NCBI GenBank assembly: GCA_902608845.1
Contig: CACLPR010000005.1
Location: 1-58,311 of the forward strand
DNA length: 58,311 bases
Source of the DNA: an uncultured Pelagibacteraceae bacterium
GTDB taxonomy: Bacteria > Pseudomonadota > Alphaproteobacteria > Pelagibacterales > Pelagibacteraceae
Direction: 5' to 3'
The notes below the pieces were generated by a model. That model searched no databases and was not told where the DNA came from. It saw nothing but the letters and a program-made list of their open reading frames with translations. This document shows positions 8,524 through 17,070 of the stretch, piece by piece; the stretch's first letter is position 1, and every line of letters starts with the position of its first letter. The position numbers were made by a program, and so were the translations under genes.

Positions 8524-9900
8524 TCTTTTTATTACTTCGTTTTTTCCAAGAGACAATATTATATCATATATTCCTGGGCCAAATTTAGATCCAGTTAACA
8601 TTATTCGCAATGGTTGCCCAACACCCTTGAAATTTGTATTATTTGATTTTATTAATCCATTTACGATTTGTTCTAAATTTTCTTTATTAAAAACTTCTAA
8701 TTCTGAAGTCTTCTCTTTAAATAAATATATTATTTTTTTTGCTTCATCGTTTATAAGTTCTTTATCATTGTCATTAAAAACAACTTTATCATTTAAAATA
8801 TATTTAGAATTGTTAAATATATCCTCTAGTGTTTTTGCTTTATTTTTTAAAAATATCAAAGAGTTCTTTATTGTATTTTCTTTCTCCTCTTTAATTTTAT
8901 CTTTATAAATTTCACAATATTCTTTTAACTTTTTGTACAAAATCTTTTCTTCACTGTTTTTAATGTAATGCTCATTCATAGAGAGAATTCTACTCATATC
9001 AAGTTTTGAAGGCGATTTACCTATTCCTTCTAGATTAAAAAGTTTTATACTTTCTTCTAAGTTAAAAATTTCCTTATCTTTATAGGACCATCCTAACCTT
9101 AGAAGATAATTTCTAAGTGCTTCAGGCAGAATGCCAATTTTTGAGTAATCTTCTAATGTTGAAGCATTATCTCTTTTTGATAGTTTTTTGCCATCTATGG
9201 TATGTATAAGAGGTATATGCGCAAATTTAGGAATATCCCATCCTAGTGCCTCATATATCTGTATTTGTTTGAAAGTATTAATTTTATGATCGTCTCCTCT
9301 AATAATATGTGTCATTTCCATATTATAATCATCAACTGACGCAGATAAATTATATGTTGGGGTTCCGTCATTTCTTAAAATAACAAAGTCTTCAATAGTA
9401 TTATTTTCAATCTCCACGTTTCCTTGAACTAAGTCTTTTAGAAGAGAGGTGCCTTCTATTTTACTTTTAAATCTTATAACTGGTTTTATATCCTTTGGGG
9501 CTTGATCTTCAGAAATATCTCGCCATTTTCGATTGTATACATAAGGAATTTTTTTTTGTTTAGCTCTTTTCTTCTGTTCTTCTATTTCCTCTGCACTACA
9601 ATAGCATTTATAGGCATTTCCTTTTTCTAATAACCTCTTTACAATAGCTATGTGTTCATCAATCATTCTCGATTGAATATACTCTTCACCATCATGTTCA
9701 ATTCCCATCCATTTTAGAGAGTTAATTATTTGAGTTTTATGCTCTTCCTTAGATCTTTCTTTATCAGTATCTTCTATCCTCAAATAAAATTTACCTGATT
9801 TATTTTTGGAATATAACCAATTAAATAGAGCAGTTCTTACCCCACCAATATGAAGAGGACCAGTAGGAGAAGGAGCAAATCTAGTTGCTACTTTTTTCAT
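8506..9900 (-). CDS. gltX: Glutamyl-tRNA synthetase
   Basis: This class I aminoacyl-tRNA synthetase charges tRNA-Glu. The 464-residue protein has the HIGH-like motif PSPTGPLHIGG (about residues 10-20), a CYC pair at the start of the zinc-knuckle region, the RGDDHKINT block and the KMSKS-like KKLSKRD. The last knuckle position has Lys-Trp (YNRKWRD) rather than Cys, so the zinc site looks incomplete. It lies 19 nt downstream of lexA on the same strand, in the lexA-(comEC)-gltX order of alphaproteobacteria but without comEC, and it overlaps lpxB convergently by 18 nt. Confidence 0.97.
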   Translation of the reverse strand: MKKVATRFAPSPTGPLHIGGVRTALFNWLYSKNKSGKFYLRIEDTDKERSKEEHKTQIINSLKWMGIEHDGEEYIQSRMIDEHIAIVKRLLEKGNAYKCYCSAEEIEEQKKRAKQKKIPYVYNRKWRDISEDQAPKDIKPVIRFKSKIEGTSLLKDLVQGNVEIENNTIEDFVILRNDGTPTYNLSASVDDYNMEMTHIIRGDDHKINTFKQIQIYEALGWDIPKFAHIPLIHTIDGKKLSKRDNASTLEDYSKIGILPEALRNYLLRLGWSYKDKEIFNLEESIKLFNLEGIGKSPSKLDMSRILSMNEHYIKNSEEKILYKKLKEYCEIYKDKIKEEKENTIKNSLIFLKNKAKTLEDIFNNSKYILNDKVVFNDNDKELINDEAKKIIYLFKEKTSELEVFNKENLEQIVNGLIKSNNTNFKGVGQPLRIMLTGSKFGPGIYDIILSLGKNEVIKRLENIR

Positions 9901-9919
9901 GGAATTTATTTAGACTATT

Positions 9920-10603
9920 TTACTGAAAGTTTCTATATAAAGATACAAGAATTCCTTGAACTTTCACTCTATCTGGGCCAAAAATTTTTGTTTCGTAATT
10001 TCTATTTGCACTTTCTAATGCAACAGTTTTACCTTTTCTTCTGATTCTTTTCAACATGGCCTCATGATCATCAATTAAAGCTACTACAATTTTTCCATTA
10101 TCTGCAGTATCTGCTTTTTTAACAATAACAGTATCACCATCATTAATTCCAGCTTCAATCATAGAATCCCCTTGAACCTTTAAACCAAAAAATTCTCCGT
10201 CTTTTTCAATGTTTGCTGGCAGGGGAATTCTTGAAACTTCATTTTGTATAGCTTCAACTGGAGTTCCTGCAGCAATTTTTCCTAACACAGGGATATCTGT
10301 ATCGTTAGAAATATTTAAATTTTCCTCATCTAATCCTCCCTTAATAACGCTTGGAGAGAAACTATTATAAATATCGTTTGCAGATGCTGTCTCAGGCAAT
10401 TTTATTACCTCTAATGCTCGAGCTTTATGAGCCAATCTTTTAATGAAGCCTCTTTCTTCTAATGCACTAATAAGTCTGTGAATTCCAGATTTTGATTTTA
10501 AACTTAATGATTCTTTCATTTCCTCATATGAAGGGGATACACCTGTAGATCTCAACTTTTTGTTGATAAAGAGAAGCAGGTTTTTTTGTTTTTTAGTTAA
10601 CAT
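9920..10603 (-). CDS. lexA: LexA repressor (SOS regulator, autoprotease)
   Basis: LexA represses DNA-damage genes and cleaves itself when RecA is activated. The 227-residue product has an N-terminal winged helix (TKKQKNLLLFINKKLRSTGVSPSYEEM). The C-terminal S24 peptidase domain has the Ala112-Gly113 cleavage site in GKIAAGTP, the catalytic Ser147 in QGDSMIEAGI and Lys185 in AMLKRI. The frame stays open upstream to an ATG at 10654. The start at 10603 is preferred because it matches the family N-terminus (MLTKKQ) and because a perfect GAAC-N7-GAAC SOS box lies at 10626-10640, which the longer start would place inside the gene. It is separated from trpC by about 85 nt, which holds its own promoter. 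Confidence 0.95.
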   Translation of the reverse strand: MLTKKQKNLLLFINKKLRSTGVSPSYEEMKESLSLKSKSGIHRLISALEERGFIKRLAHKARALEVIKLPETASANDIYNSFSPSVIKGGLDEENLNISNDTDIPVLGKIAAGTPVEAIQNEVSRIPLPANIEKDGEFFGLKVQGDSMIEAGINDGDTVIVKKADTADNGKIVVALIDDHEAMLKRIRRKGKTVALESANRNYETKIFGPDRVKVQGILVSLYRNFQ

Positions 10604-10625
10604 AGAACAAATTAAGTACATTGAT

Positions 10626-10640
10626 GTTCTATAAAAGTTC
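10626..10640 (-). promoter_or_regulatory. SOS box (LexA operator) of lexA
   Basis: The plus strand reads GTTC, seven bases, GTTC (GAAC-N7-GAAC on the lexA strand), exactly the direct-repeat operator known for alphaproteobacterial LexA. It lies 23 bp upstream of the lexA ATG, which implies autoregulation. The match is visible in the sequence; binding is inferred. Confidence 0.85.
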
Positions 10641-10687
10641 CTCAATTTATACAACAGCTAAAAAGTAAGAAAAATTAAGGAAAATTT

Positions 10688-11479
10688 CTACAAAAGAGAA
10701 AAAATATTATTATTTTCTAGATCTTTTAAAAGTGATTCACCAATTAAAAAAGTTCTGATAGAAGTTTTGTTTTTTATATCAAGCAATTCCCCTTTACTTT
10801 TTAAACCACTCTCAGAAATTAGAGGGGAAGAGTGATTTGATACAATGTTATATATATCATAAGTTGTGTTTATTTCAGTTTTAAGTGTTTTTAGGTTTCG
10901 GTTATTAATACCAATTAAAGCATCAGTAAATTTTACTGATTTTTTTGCTTCCTCAGGTGTATGAACTTCAACAATTACACTCATATTATGCTTTAGAGCT
11001 TCTTCGTAAATTTCATCTGCGGTTTTTTCAGATATGCCAGCTAATATAATCAAGATTGCATCAGCACCATAACTTTTAGCTAGAGGCACTTGAAATTTAT
11101 CAACAAAAAAATCTTTACAAAGAATGGGTAATTTAATTTTTTTTTTAATTTCAGAAATATGAGATAGATCACCTAAAAAAAATTCTTCTTCAGTTAATAC
11201 AGATAAACAAGTGACATTTTTAGAATTATATATGTTGGCAATTTTAACTGGGTCATAGTTATCTATTAAAATACCTGCTGAGGGACTCGCTTTTTTTATT
11301 TCAGCAATTATAGATATTTTATTTTCTGAGTTATTTGTTTGTATTTTCTTTTTGAAATCAAAAAAAACATCCTTCTCATTAATTTTATTTAACAAGCTGT
11401 TTATATCAATTTCAAGTTTTAAGTTATCAATTTTAGTTTTCTTTTTGTCTATTATTTTCTGAAGAATATTTTCAGACAT
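10688..11479 (-). CDS. trpC: Indole-3-glycerol phosphate synthase
   Basis: TrpC closes the indole ring in tryptophan synthesis, converting CdRP to indole-3-glycerol phosphate. The 263-residue TIM barrel contains IIAEIKKASPSAGIL (substrate Lys and SPS motif), SVLTEEEFFLGDLSH, LPILCKDFFVDKFQV, GADAILII, VEVHTPEEA, IGINNRNLKTL and SESGLKS, the expected order of barrel motifs. It overlaps trpD by 8 nt. The product is monofunctional; TrpF is not fused and not in this window. Confidence 0.97.
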   Translation of the reverse strand: MSENILQKIIDKKKTKIDNLKLEIDINSLLNKINEKDVFFDFKKKIQTNNSENKISIIAEIKKASPSAGILIDNYDPVKIANIYNSKNVTCLSVLTEEEFFLGDLSHISEIKKKIKLPILCKDFFVDKFQVPLAKSYGADAILIILAGISEKTADEIYEEALKHNMSVIVEVHTPEEAKKSVKFTDALIGINNRNLKTLKTEINTTYDIYNIVSNHSSPLISESGLKSKGELLDIKNKTSIRTFLIGESLLKDLENNNIFSLL

Positions 11480-12464
11480 TTTGTAAATTTTTTATATATT
11501 TGAATGCTGCTCCGGACTTAATAAAACTTCTGGTATAATTGTAAGCAATTTTAAAATCATCATATTTTTCAGATATCATTAACCCTGCTGCAGCATTTAA
11601 ACACACAGCTTTTGAAAAATCATTATCTTCTCCTTGAAATATATTTAGGATTTTGTCAGAATTAAATTTAGCATCATCTCCAATTAAATTTTCGAATTTA
11701 TCAGCATTAACATTTAATTCGTTTGGATCAATTATAAACTCAGATATTTTATTATTTTTTAATTGCACAACATTAGTTTTGGTGTAAGGTGATATTTCAT
11801 CTAGACCATCCTCGCTATTTACAATCCACGCAAATTTTAAATTTAGATTTTTTAGTGCATTTGCAAAAACTTTAAGAAGTTTATTATCAAAAACTCCAAT
11901 TACCTGCCTTTCAACAAGTGCTGGGCTGCTTAATGGACCTATCATATTAAAAATAGTCCTTTTTCCTATTTTTTTTCTTGTTGGACCAACATATTTCATT
12001 GCTGAATGATAATTTGGAGCGAACATGAAGCCAAAATTGTCATTTTTAATCTGTTCCTCGATTTGATTTGGTTCTAAGTTGATATTTATATTTAAGGCTT
12101 CAAGAACGTCAGCAGACCCACATTTAGATGAAACTGCTTTATTTCCATGCTTTGCTACTTTAACACCCATACTTGCTAATAACAGCGCCGATGCTGTTGA
12201 AATATTTAGAGTATCTTTTCCATCTCCACCAGTACCACAAGTATCAATACAATCTTCAACTTTTACTCTTTTTGACTTATCTCTTAATATATATACACCA
12301 CCAGCTATTTCATCTGAAACCTCACCTTTATTCGATAATAAAGTTAAAAAATCATAAATTTGTTGATCACTAGCTTCACCATTCATTAAAATCTTAAATG
12401 CATTTTTACTCTCATCAAAATTTAAATTTATTTTATTTCTGAGCTTTTCTAAAAAATGATCCAT
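11472..12464 (-). CDS. trpD: Anthranilate phosphoribosyltransferase
   Basis: TrpD transfers the phosphoribosyl group of PRPP to anthranilate. The 330-residue protein has the glycine-rich PRPP loop CGTGGDGKDTLNIST, KHGNKAVSSKCGSADVLEALN, the MFAPNYHSAMKYVGPTRKKIG anthranilate-site segment, and GLDEISPYTKT near the C-terminal third. It follows trpG after 2 nt and overlaps trpC by 8 nt. Confidence 0.97.
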   Translation of the reverse strand: MDHFLEKLRNKINLNFDESKNAFKILMNGEASDQQIYDFLTLLSNKGEVSDEIAGGVYILRDKSKRVKVEDCIDTCGTGGDGKDTLNISTASALLLASMGVKVAKHGNKAVSSKCGSADVLEALNININLEPNQIEEQIKNDNFGFMFAPNYHSAMKYVGPTRKKIGKRTIFNMIGPLSSPALVERQVIGVFDNKLLKVFANALKNLNLKFAWIVNSEDGLDEISPYTKTNVVQLKNNKISEFIIDPNELNVNADKFENLIGDDAKFNSDKILNIFQGEDNDFSKAVCLNAAAGLMISEKYDDFKIAYNYTRSFIKSGAAFKYIKNLQNV

Positions 12465-12466
12465 TT

Positions 12467-13030
12467 TTACTCTTTTACAAAGTTCTCTAAAATTTTTAAA
12501 CCATATTTTGTTTTGATACTTTCAGGATGAAATTGAACTCCATGGATTTTGTATTCCTTGTGCATAACACCCATTATTGTCCCATCAGATGTACTAGATG
12601 TAATATTTAAATCTTTAGATAAGGATTTTCTATCAATTACTAAACTATGATATCTGGTAGCTGAGAACTTTTTTGGTAAATTTTTTAAAATACCAATTTT
12701 CTTATTTATAATATTACTTGTTTTTCCATGCACAAGTTCTTTAGCTTGAATTATCTTAGAACCAAATATTTGACCAATGATTTGATGACCCAAGCAAACA
12801 CCAAGGATTGGCATTTTTTTATACAAATTCTTTACTATCTTTAAACAATTTCCAGATTGATTAGGATTTCCAGGACCTGGAGATATTACAATTTTATTAT
12901 ATCCTTTTCTTAAAATGTAATGATGATCTACCTTATCGTTTCTTAAAACATCAACTTTAGCAAAGGATGAAAGATAGTGGTATAAATTGAATGTAAAGCT
13001 ATCATAATTATCAATTAAAATTATTTTCAT
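12467..13030 (-). CDS. trpG: Anthranilate synthase glutamine amidotransferase subunit
   Basis: TrpG supplies ammonia from glutamine to TrpE. The 187-residue class I amidotransferase has IDNYDSFTFNL, the oxyanion strand PGPGNP (51-56), the nucleophile Cys79 in LGVCLGHQ, and the His168/Glu170 pair in VQFHPES. The same protein could serve as PabA in folate synthesis, since no separate pabA is visible here. It starts 5 nt after trpE. Confidence 0.95.
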   Translation of the reverse strand: MKIILIDNYDSFTFNLYHYLSSFAKVDVLRNDKVDHHYILRKGYNKIVISPGPGNPNQSGNCLKIVKNLYKKMPILGVCLGHQIIGQIFGSKIIQAKELVHGKTSNIINKKIGILKNLPKKFSATRYHSLVIDRKSLSKDLNITSSTSDGTIMGVMHKEYKIHGVQFHPESIKTKYGLKILENFVKE

Positions 13031-13035
13031 ACTCT

Positions 13036-14493
13036 TTACTCCAAAGCCTTAATTAAAGCTTTTGCTTTATTAACTGTTTCATTAAATTCATTAATAGGTT
13101 TACTATCAGCAACAATTCCTGCACCTGACTGTACGTAAAATTTTTTATTTTTTGAAATTGCCGTTCTGAGTGCAATGCAAGTATCAAAATCACCATTTGC
13201 AGAAAAATAACCAATACCACCAGCATAAACCTTTCTTCTAGTCGTTTCTAATTCATCTATAATTTCCATAGCTCTTATTTTAGGTGCACCTGATACCGTT
13301 CCAGCAGGAAAACCAGCTAATAACGTATCAAATTTACCAAATTTTTTATTAAATACACCTTCAACGTTTGAGACTATGTGCATTACATGTGAATATCGCT
13401 CTATCTTAAAACTTTCGGTTACTTTAACAGAGTTAATCTTAGAAACTTTTCCAGTATCATTTCTTCCAAGGTCAAGAAGCATTAAGTGTTCTGAAAGCTC
13501 TTTTTTATCTTTTAAAAGATCCTTTTCATAAAATTTATCTTCTTTTTTATTTTTACCTCTAGGTCTTGTGCCAGCTATAGGTCTAATAGTTATCTTATTA
13601 TCTCTAAGCCTCACAAGTATCTCAGGACTTGCGCCTATAATTTGGAAATCTTCGAAGTTAAAAAAATACATAAATGGGGAAGGGTTAGTAATTCGTAATT
13701 TTTTATAAATACCTATTGGTTCTTTATTAAGATCAGTTTCGAACCTTTGACTTAGAACAACTTGAAAAATATCTCCTATTTTAATGTAATTTTTAGCTTT
13801 AGAAACATTACTAAGGAATTTCTTTTTTGAGATATTTGATTTAATTTTTATTTTTGAAATCTTAGTTTTTGACTGCGTTGTCTTGTAACCATAATTTGCC
13901 AAAAATATCATTTCTTCTATATCTTTTTGTATTTGGTCATATTTAGCTTGATAATTTTTGATTTTTTCATCAAAAAAACAATTAACTATAAAAAATAATT
14001 TTTTTTTAACATTATCAAAAACAACTAGATTTCTTGGTCTCAAAATTCTTGCATCAGGAATTTTAAGATCATTTTTTGTAGTATTAGGAATTTTCTCAAT
14101 ATATCTTATTGTATCATAAGAGAAATACCCTGATATAATTGAGCTAATTGGTGGTAATTCACTTGGTATTTTAAAATTAAAATTTTCGATTATTTTCTCA
14201 ATATTATCTTTTGGAGTTCCTCTTAATTTCTTTCTTTTGTTTTCATACCTCAAAAAACAGTTATTATTATTAAATTCCCAAATTTTATCAGGATTTTTAC
14301 CAAAAATCGTATATCTGCCCTTTATGAAACCTTTTTCGACAGACTCGAATATGAAGCTATTTCTTACATTTAAAAAGTTATTAATTAAATTTTCTATTTC
14401 ATTTAAGCCATTTGAATTTATTGCATGGTAAAGAACTTGATTTTTACTTTTTTTGTGATTTTTCTTAAATAACTTTAGATCAATATTCAACAT
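13036..14493 (-). CDS. trpE: Anthranilate synthase component I
   Basis: TrpE converts chorismate to anthranilate with ammonia from TrpG. The 485-residue protein has the chorismate-binding C-terminal domain with QRFETDL, NPSPFMYFF, ASPEILVRL, IRPIAGTRPRG, LLDLGRNDTGKV, HIVSNVEG, GFPAGTVSGAPKIRAMEIIDELE and GAGIVADS. The variable N-terminal domain is intact. It starts 1 nt from the stop of the PpiD-like gene, so it may be expressed from that gene's promoter. I saw no trp leader peptide or attenuator upstream. Confidence 0.96.
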   Translation of the reverse strand: MLNIDLKLFKKNHKKSKNQVLYHAINSNGLNEIENLINNFLNVRNSFIFESVEKGFIKGRYTIFGKNPDKIWEFNNNNCFLRYENKRKKLRGTPKDNIEKIIENFNFKIPSELPPISSIISGYFSYDTIRYIEKIPNTTKNDLKIPDARILRPRNLVVFDNVKKKLFFIVNCFFDEKIKNYQAKYDQIQKDIEEMIFLANYGYKTTQSKTKISKIKIKSNISKKKFLSNVSKAKNYIKIGDIFQVVLSQRFETDLNKEPIGIYKKLRITNPSPFMYFFNFEDFQIIGASPEILVRLRDNKITIRPIAGTRPRGKNKKEDKFYEKDLLKDKKELSEHLMLLDLGRNDTGKVSKINSVKVTESFKIERYSHVMHIVSNVEGVFNKKFGKFDTLLAGFPAGTVSGAPKIRAMEIIDELETTRRKVYAGGIGYFSANGDFDTCIALRTAISKNKKFYVQSGAGIVADSKPINEFNETVNKAKALIKALE

Positions 14494-15914
14494 TATCTAA
14501 AATAATTTTTAACTCTGTCGATTGTTTGATTGAAAATTTTTACCTTATATTTTGAGTTTAAAGATAGATCATAAGATGTATAAACATCATTAATAATATC
14601 GTTATTTGCTTTAGTAGAATATTCTTCAATATTATCATTATTTTTTTCCATATCTGAATAATAAATATTCTTAATTTTTGTTAGAAAAACTTTATTTGTT
14701 TCCCCAGTTACTAACGAGAAACTTTTATTTGGTAATGTGTATAAAAGTTTTAAAGAATCTGGGTCAAAAATTTGGTAATCATTACTGTTTTTAATTGATA
14801 TAGTTTTAATATTGTTTGTATCTTTTGATAATTTCACAAACTCTTCATCATTAAATATCTTTTCGTCAATTTTTTCAAAAAGATTTTTATTAAATTCAAA
14901 TTTCTTTTTAAGAATAACATTATTTTTAACTTTTTCTAAAAATTTGGTATCTGTTTTGCTTGGGATTTTTTTGTTAATATTTAATATTTCAAAAATTAAA
15001 TAATAATCATTTTTATCAACTAGTTGTATTTTACCCTGGTTTCTTTTTGAGTAAATTTCTTCAAGTATTTCATCCGAATCATCATTTAAGACAAAATTAT
15101 TAATTTCATTTAGTTTGAAATTATAACTTTCATTAATTTCTTTAATATTTGATCCGTTTAAAATATTATTTTCTATCTCATCAATTTTCTTAAAAAATTC
15201 ATCATTAAACTCATCAATTTCTATAAGATTTTTAGGAGTAATTTTTGCATAAGTCACATCAATAAAATCAATTTTCAAAATTTCTTGATTATTTTTAATG
15301 AAATCCTCAACTTCTAATTTAGTTGCAGTTTTATCATGAACTAAATCTAAATCTAAAAATTCGATTTCGATATTTTTATTTTCATTTATATATATTTTAT
15401 TTTTTAAAAAATATGGTGATTTAATTCCTCCACTAATATAATTAAATAAATTTTCTTTCAGTTCTTGTTTCTTTAATGAATTTTCAAATGTTGAAGCACT
15501 TAAGTTATTTTCTAATAGAAATTTTTCATACTTAACTCTTGAAAACTTCTTATTATCATCAAGTAGAATTGAATTAGATCTTATTTTATTTGCTAATGCC
15601 TCCTCTGACATTGATACATTTAATTCTTTAATTTCCATTTCAATTAATTTTTCAGATACCAATTCTGATAAAATATTTTCAATAATATTTTTATCTATGT
15701 TTGCTTTAATAATATCATTTGTGAGTCTTGACTCGTTTATAAAATTTACAAAATCTTTTGATGAGATTGCTTCATTATTAATCTTAGCAACGTTGTTAGT
15801 ATTACCTCCACTAAAAACACTACCCATGCCCCAAAATACAAATGGAATTATAATAATTCCGACAAGCACTCCTGCTAATTTTGAATTTGAGAAACCTCTT
15901 AATTTACTTATCAT
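14493..15914 (-). CDS. PpiD-like membrane-anchored SurA_N-type chaperone
   Basis: The 473-residue product begins with the PpiD-type pattern: a cytoplasmic RGFSNSKLA, one transmembrane segment (about residues 13-34, with VPFWG-like IPFVFWGMGSVF), then AKINNEAISSKDFVNFIN, the SurA_N-3 chaperone domain. PpiD proteins are inner-membrane, periplasm-facing folding factors. The protein is shorter than typical alphaproteobacterial PpiD (about 600 or more residues). I cannot find the parvulin signature (a GG-x-LG loop after a spaced Ser-Asp), so it may be non-catalytic. Divergent position beside tpiA and upstream of trpE matches the alphaproteobacterial ppiD locus. Confidence 0.78.
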   Translation of the reverse strand: MISKLRGFSNSKLAGVLVGIIIIPFVFWGMGSVFSGGNTNNVAKINNEAISSKDFVNFINESRLTNDIIKANIDKNIIENILSELVSEKLIEMEIKELNVSMSEEALANKIRSNSILLDDNKKFSRVKYEKFLLENNLSASTFENSLKKQELKENLFNYISGGIKSPYFLKNKIYINENKNIEIEFLDLDLVHDKTATKLEVEDFIKNNQEILKIDFIDVTYAKITPKNLIEIDEFNDEFFKKIDEIENNILNGSNIKEINESYNFKLNEINNFVLNDDSDEILEEIYSKRNQGKIQLVDKNDYYLIFEILNINKKIPSKTDTKFLEKVKNNVILKKKFEFNKNLFEKIDEKIFNDEEFVKLSKDTNNIKTISIKNSNDYQIFDPDSLKLLYTLPNKSFSLVTGETNKVFLTKIKNIYYSDMEKNNDNIEEYSTKANNDIINDVYTSYDLSLNSKYKVKIFNQTIDRVKNYFR

Positions 15915-15975
15915 ATTCTATAGTCTTTATTTATTGATCTAAAAAAAAATAAACATATAAATTATATTAATCTTT

Positions 15976-16722
15976 ATGACAAATAATAATATTTATTTCA
16001 TTGCTAATTGGAAGATGTTTGGTTCAGTTAAGTCAGTTAATTCATTAAATAAAGTAATAAGTTATTCAAAAACAAAGAAACTTAAAGCCAATATTATTTA
16101 TTGTCCACCTTATACATTGATCAAATCTTTTGTAGATAAAACAAAAAAATCAAATATTCAAATTGGTGCTCAAGATTGTCATACACAAATGAATTATGGA
16201 CCTTTTACAGGAGCTATAAGCTCAAAGATGATTAAAGATTTAGGGGGTAAGTTTGTTATAATTGGACATTCAGAAACAAGAGCAGAAAATAATAATAAAA
16301 AAATTAATTTAAAGATTAAGTCTGCACTTAATGAAAAATTAAATGTCATTTTATGCATAGGCGAAAAATTGATTGATAAAAAAAAAAATAAAACAAAATA
16401 TGTTTTAAAAAAACAGTTACTTGAAGGTTTAAAAAATTTAAAGAATTTAAATAAAGTTATAATTGCTTATGAACCTGTTTGGTCAATTGGCACAGGCATT
16501 ATTCCTAGTGAATATGATTTAAAAAAAAATATTAGATTTATAAGAAACACCTTAAAGATTTCAAAAAAATTTACAAAATGTAAGATTTTATATGGAGGCT
16601 CTGTAAATCCAGAAAATATAAAAAATTTAATGAGAATCAATAATATTGATGGTTTTTTGATTGGTGGAGCATCAACTAATGAAAAAATATTTATTGATAT
16701 AATGAAAAAATCAATTAATTAG
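15976..16722 (+). CDS. tpiA: Triosephosphate isomerase
   Basis: TpiA interconverts glyceraldehyde-3-phosphate and dihydroxyacetone phosphate. The 248-residue barrel shows ANWKMFGS (catalytic Lys), GAQDCH, FVIIGHSETRA (catalytic His), IAYEPVWSIGTG (catalytic Glu), LYGGSVNPENI and GFLIGGAS. It is divergent from the ppiD-like gene across a 61-bp AT-rich gap that must hold both promoters, and it is followed by secG 5 nt later. Confidence 0.97.
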   Translation: MTNNNIYFIANWKMFGSVKSVNSLNKVISYSKTKKLKANIIYCPPYTLIKSFVDKTKKSNIQIGAQDCHTQMNYGPFTGAISSKMIKDLGGKFVIIGHSETRAENNNKKINLKIKSALNEKLNVILCIGEKLIDKKKNKTKYVLKKQLLEGLKNLKNLNKVIIAYEPVWSIGTGIIPSEYDLKKNIRFIRNTLKISKKFTKCKILYGGSVNPENIKNLMRINNIDGFLIGGASTNEKIFIDIMKKSIN

Positions 16723-16727
16723 GCGTC

Positions 16728-17030
16728 GTGGAAAACATACTATTAATTATAAATATAATATTAGCAGCAATTTTAGTATTGCTGGTTTTGTTCCAAAAAT
16801 CTGAAGGTGGAGCCTTGGGTATTGGAGTTTCTCAAGATAACTTTATGTTTTCAAGGTCAGCTGGGAATTTTATGACTAAAGCAACAGCTATTGTTGCAAC
16901 ATTATTCATAATTTGTAGTCTAGGATTAACTATCATCTCACGAGGAGATCTTCCTTCAAACACTTCTGTAATTGATAAAATAGAAGAAAATGCAGATGAT
17001 GCTCCTAAATTACCCGAAAATAATAATTAA
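16728..17030 (+). CDS. secG: Protein translocase subunit SecG
   Basis: SecG is the small accessory subunit of the SecYEG translocon. The 100-residue product has two transmembrane segments (about 3-20 and 52-70) around the conserved LLVLFQKSEGGALGIG and a cytoplasmic Phe-Ser-rich loop (FMFSRSAGNFMTKATA), followed by a short acidic tail. The start is GTG, 5 nt after the tpiA stop; no ATG in the right place gives the first helix. The tpiA-secG-pyrG order is standard in alphaproteobacteria. Confidence 0.94.
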   Translation: MENILLIINIILAAILVLLVLFQKSEGGALGIGVSQDNFMFSRSAGNFMTKATAIVATLFIICSLGLTIISRGDLPSNTSVIDKIEENADDAPKLPENNN

Positions 17031-17070
17031 TACTTTTATTTTTATAAATCATTGGCTATAACATAATTCC

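Noticed and set aside
10604..10654. Longer lexA start at 10654
   Set aside because: The 17 extra codons are not conserved in LexA and contain the SOS box; 10603 matches the family start.
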